This document shows positions 61,013 through 64,000 of a stretch of DNA of 64,000 nt, piece after piece. Position 1 is the first letter of the stretch. Each line of letters opens with the position of its first letter. The notes below the pieces were generated by a model. It saw only the letters and a list, made by a program, of their open reading frames with translations. It had not been told where the DNA came from and searched no databases. The stretch spans positions 185,689,185-185,753,184 of the forward strand of contig NC_133896.1 in the NCBI RefSeq assembly GCF_964199755.1, given 5' to 3'. Source of the DNA: Larus michahellis. Its lineage: Eukaryota > Chordata > Aves > Charadriiformes > Laridae. The position numbers and the translations under genes were made by a program.

Positions 61013-64000
61013 CCTCCAAGAAAAAGTAAGCTGCACACTGGTTTTAGTATACAATAAAAGTTAGAATTATTGTCATGAAAAGAAAGAGTAAAAGACAACT
61101 CGTATACTGGGACTGTAACATAGTGAGAAGAGTTTAACGAAGAGATTTAAGTTTATGGTGCTTGATTTTACTTCACTTGAACAAGATGGCATTGTTATAC
61201 ATAACCATAGAGACAACATATATGGTGACAATAGCTTAATGAAAAGGGAGACATACAAATAAAGGACATTGTTATACACCTCATGTTATACACTTCATTC
61301 CACCCATTAGTTCATCTCCACTAAAGTTCTCTGTATCTAGTTTTCCAGAGCTACTACAGCATCAAACAGCTGCTACTTAAAATGGCCAAGTGAAATTGCT
61401 ACTCCTTCTCTCAAAAAAAGGAAGGCATAAAACTCCACGAACCAAACAAAATCAATATATTTTAAAAGGTACATGTTGCAAAACCATTGGAGAGGAAGGT
61501 TCTGAGCTTTATCATGGGTTGGACAGTAGTTAATACTAGCCAGGTTTGATTACATTTCATCACAGATATCCAACAGAAATACACAAACAAAAAAAATGCC
61601 CTGAGCCCAACACTTTTACTATTAATTCTAGAACTTTAGATCTTACAAATGCTTGCTATTAATTAATTTTAGTCTTCTTCTCTTCCTCCTAATCCTACAA
61701 AGTACATTTCCGTCAAGCTCAGCCTCAGCTTTAAAAGTGGACCTATATAGTAAGGAGAAATAGTAGGTGTTTTGTTTAGGACTTTCTCTAACCATATCTA
61801 AAATTATGTGGAATTCATGACAATGCTGAGTAAAAGTTTTCTGGCACTTTTAAAGGTTTCCCTAAACAATTAATCAGCTTTCCAACTAACTGCTTTATTT
61901 TGTAAACTTAACTATCCTTTGTATGAATTTTTGTAAATAACTGTGGTCCCTATTTAACAAAAGATGAAAATAGAAACATGGTGCATGTTAGCTACCATAA
62001 AATGCTTAGAACTGCACAATCAATTGACCAGCACTCCTTTCTGCTGCTTTCTTTCGTTTCAATTATTCCATCAAAGCAGGAGTCTTCTCTGCTCCTTTCT
62101 TTCTCACAGAAAAAAAAAAAAAAAAAGTAGCACTTCCTGTAAAACTTTCTAACTATATTTAATGTGTCAAGAGCTCGTAGTGTGCTGGGAGACCATCGGT
62201 AAACACAATTGGGAAGATTTCAGTGCATTACAAAATACTTCAATAAACCACAAAAAGACCATCCGTAGAAGGAAAACTACTACCTGCCTTTCAGGTACTA
62301 GTTCTGTGTCATATTATTTTAAAATGCATTAAATAAATTTTCTTACATTTATATACAATTCTCTGCTATCTACATTGACAACATATATATATGCGTATGA
62401 AATATACAACTGGGAAAATATGTCTTGGCACTGTCTCTTGTTCTAAAACTTGACTGAATCATACTTGTTTTTTAAAAAAATAATAAAATTGTTCCCTGAA
62501 CTAAGATTGAAATGAGCAAACTTTATATGAAAGGTAGATCACAGAAGTTCTCAGCCACTGGAAATAAGTCAACAACACTAGGTATTCAGTACTATGCCAT
62601 AAACTGTGTTTTGAGGTTTTCCAGACTCATTAGGCTAATGTTGTTATATGTTCTAAGTTATTAAATTAATAGCTGTTATGCGTGTCCTACATATACACTG
62701 GGTATGAGGATAACTCTTACACGGTATTTACATTATTCATTACTGCCAATAAAAATACAAAGTTTGCTGTAATCTCTAAGTAAAAGAGAGATATATGATA
62801 TAGCATATATATATGTTATATATATTGTGTGCCATATCTTCCTTCCCCTTCTCATTTCCTGTATTTGCTGGAGCAGTTTTTATACTTGCATTCATACTCA
62901 CAGTATTGACTAACTTCCCATTTCTGTTCCCTGGGTATCCTAGCAGTGACTGAATTAAATATGAAGCCCAAAAAGAAGAAGAAACAAATACTGAATGACC
63001 TTGAAGTGAAAACTACCTGCGTTGCATGAGCTTTGGTGCTGTAATGTTGAAAATCTGTGTCTTTTCACTTCTCTCTTTTATGTCACGTCATAGGAAATGG
63101 ATTTTGAGTATTGATTATCATACATTATAAGCTGCTCGTCTCACCATTAGCCTGTAATTTTGACGGCTACAGCTAGCAGACAGTGAAGAAAATCGAACAG
63201 GCACTCTTGTACTTGCAGCAGAAACTATAAACACACAGTGAACTATCACCACCAAAGGCCAAATTAGTATATATGAGAAAATAGAACAAATTTAAAGATA
63301 AATATATAAATACATATATATATGTAAAATAGGTCATACACTGTGCTGTACAGCAAGATGTGCTGGTAGAGTGATATGCACCATCGGTCTTTATCTCTAT
63401 ACTTGTCTTCCTCCTGTTGAAAATAAACCCTTAACAGTGCAAGTGTGTACAATAAACAGAAGCAGCCTAGAGGTTTCCCTAACTCTCTGGAGTTTTAAGG
63501 GTAAACAGTCAGAAGTGCTTTATGCACTTAGGGGAGAACACACACGAAAATAGAACTGCTAAATTATCAGCCGTAGAAAGAAAAGGAAACAAGCTATCTG
63601 GAAACAACAGTCACCTAGATAGGAAATGTATACTGGATAGAAATTTAAGATGGTGTAGGATGAAAGTTATGTTGGCAACATATAAAATGCAATGCAAGGT
63701 ATGTATTTTGGTGCGACATAAGACGTATCTTACGTATTTTATTCTGTATTGCCAGAGGAGCTATATTTAACATCTATCTTCTGTAGCAAGCTTAAAGCAA
63801 AAGATACTTTTATTATGCTATCTTTAATTTCCTATGCTTTCCTCATAAATATTGTGAACAGAATTAAATATGGTACTGATTTCACCCTAAATATATTGCA
63901 CTATAAAGTTAATTAATTAATGCTTTAGATAGCTGGATCCTTTCAATGGCTAAAACTGAGATATCTTAGTTTGACTCACTAATTATATGAAATTTGCATA
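61013..64000 (-). other. PCDH9 intron, distal part in the window
   Basis: AT-rich intron with no exon, RNA gene or further CR1 that I can recognise. It holds short AT microsatellites (about 62379-62393, 62786-62828 and 63298-63325) and a 19-base A run near 62109. Confidence 0.65.

Noticed and set aside
1..64000. CRISPR array, bacterial operon, phage or defence system
   Set aside because: No regularly spaced repeats with unique spacers, no ribosome-binding sites or dense coding. The CR1 content and the spliced protocadherin exon show vertebrate nuclear DNA.

Overview
The window is vertebrate nuclear DNA, most likely from a bird and probably outside the chicken/duck lineage. The evidence is at least nine CR1 LINE fragments with avian-type tails (TCTATGATTCTATG), no L1 or Alu, AT-rich DNA, and one 862-bp solo LTR of an ERVL-like endogenous retrovirus whose sequence resembles a family I associate with Neoaves. 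There are no bacterial genes, operons, CRISPR arrays or phage modules.

Only one real protein-coding segment is visible: the last coding exon of a delta-1 protocadherin on the minus strand at 57507-58189, best matched to PCDH9. It encodes about 226 residues of the cytoplasmic tail and ends in a PVAVRK-stop C-terminus, behind a strong polypyrimidine tract and AG acceptor. DNA to its right (58190-64000) is therefore intron of this gene. DNA to its left begins with the 3' UTR and passes into a gene desert that fills the first ~55 kb.

Layout. 1-9231: desert without recognisable genes. 9232-10093: solo LTR with a perfect 5-bp target duplication. 12134-15190: two minus-strand CR1 3' ends, one with a pure (AGAAT)12 tract, and an old plus-strand CR1 fragment. 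19371-19945: well-preserved minus-strand CR1. 21262-22803: plus-strand CR1 whose reverse-transcriptase frame has only two stops. 27010-28230: relic CR1 fragment and an unexplained GC-rich block. 31670-31995 and 36163-36385: CR1 3' ends. 38177-41036: an old, almost full-length minus-strand CR1, with a younger plus-strand CR1 nested in it. 44231-44291: a dense CpG cluster. 45831-46016: a ~38-bp minisatellite. 46275-46390: a MIR/tRNA-SINE-like remnant. 47.5-54.1 kb: several stretches that look like conserved noncoding elements. 60020-61012: CR1 copy within the protocadherin intron, antisense to the gene.

Nothing here amounts to a new multi-gene system. The features worth following up are possible long-range regulatory elements beside the protocadherin, the nested CR1 history, the minisatellite and the LTR. 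Nearly all short open frames in the window are chance reading frames or decayed CR1 coding sequence.
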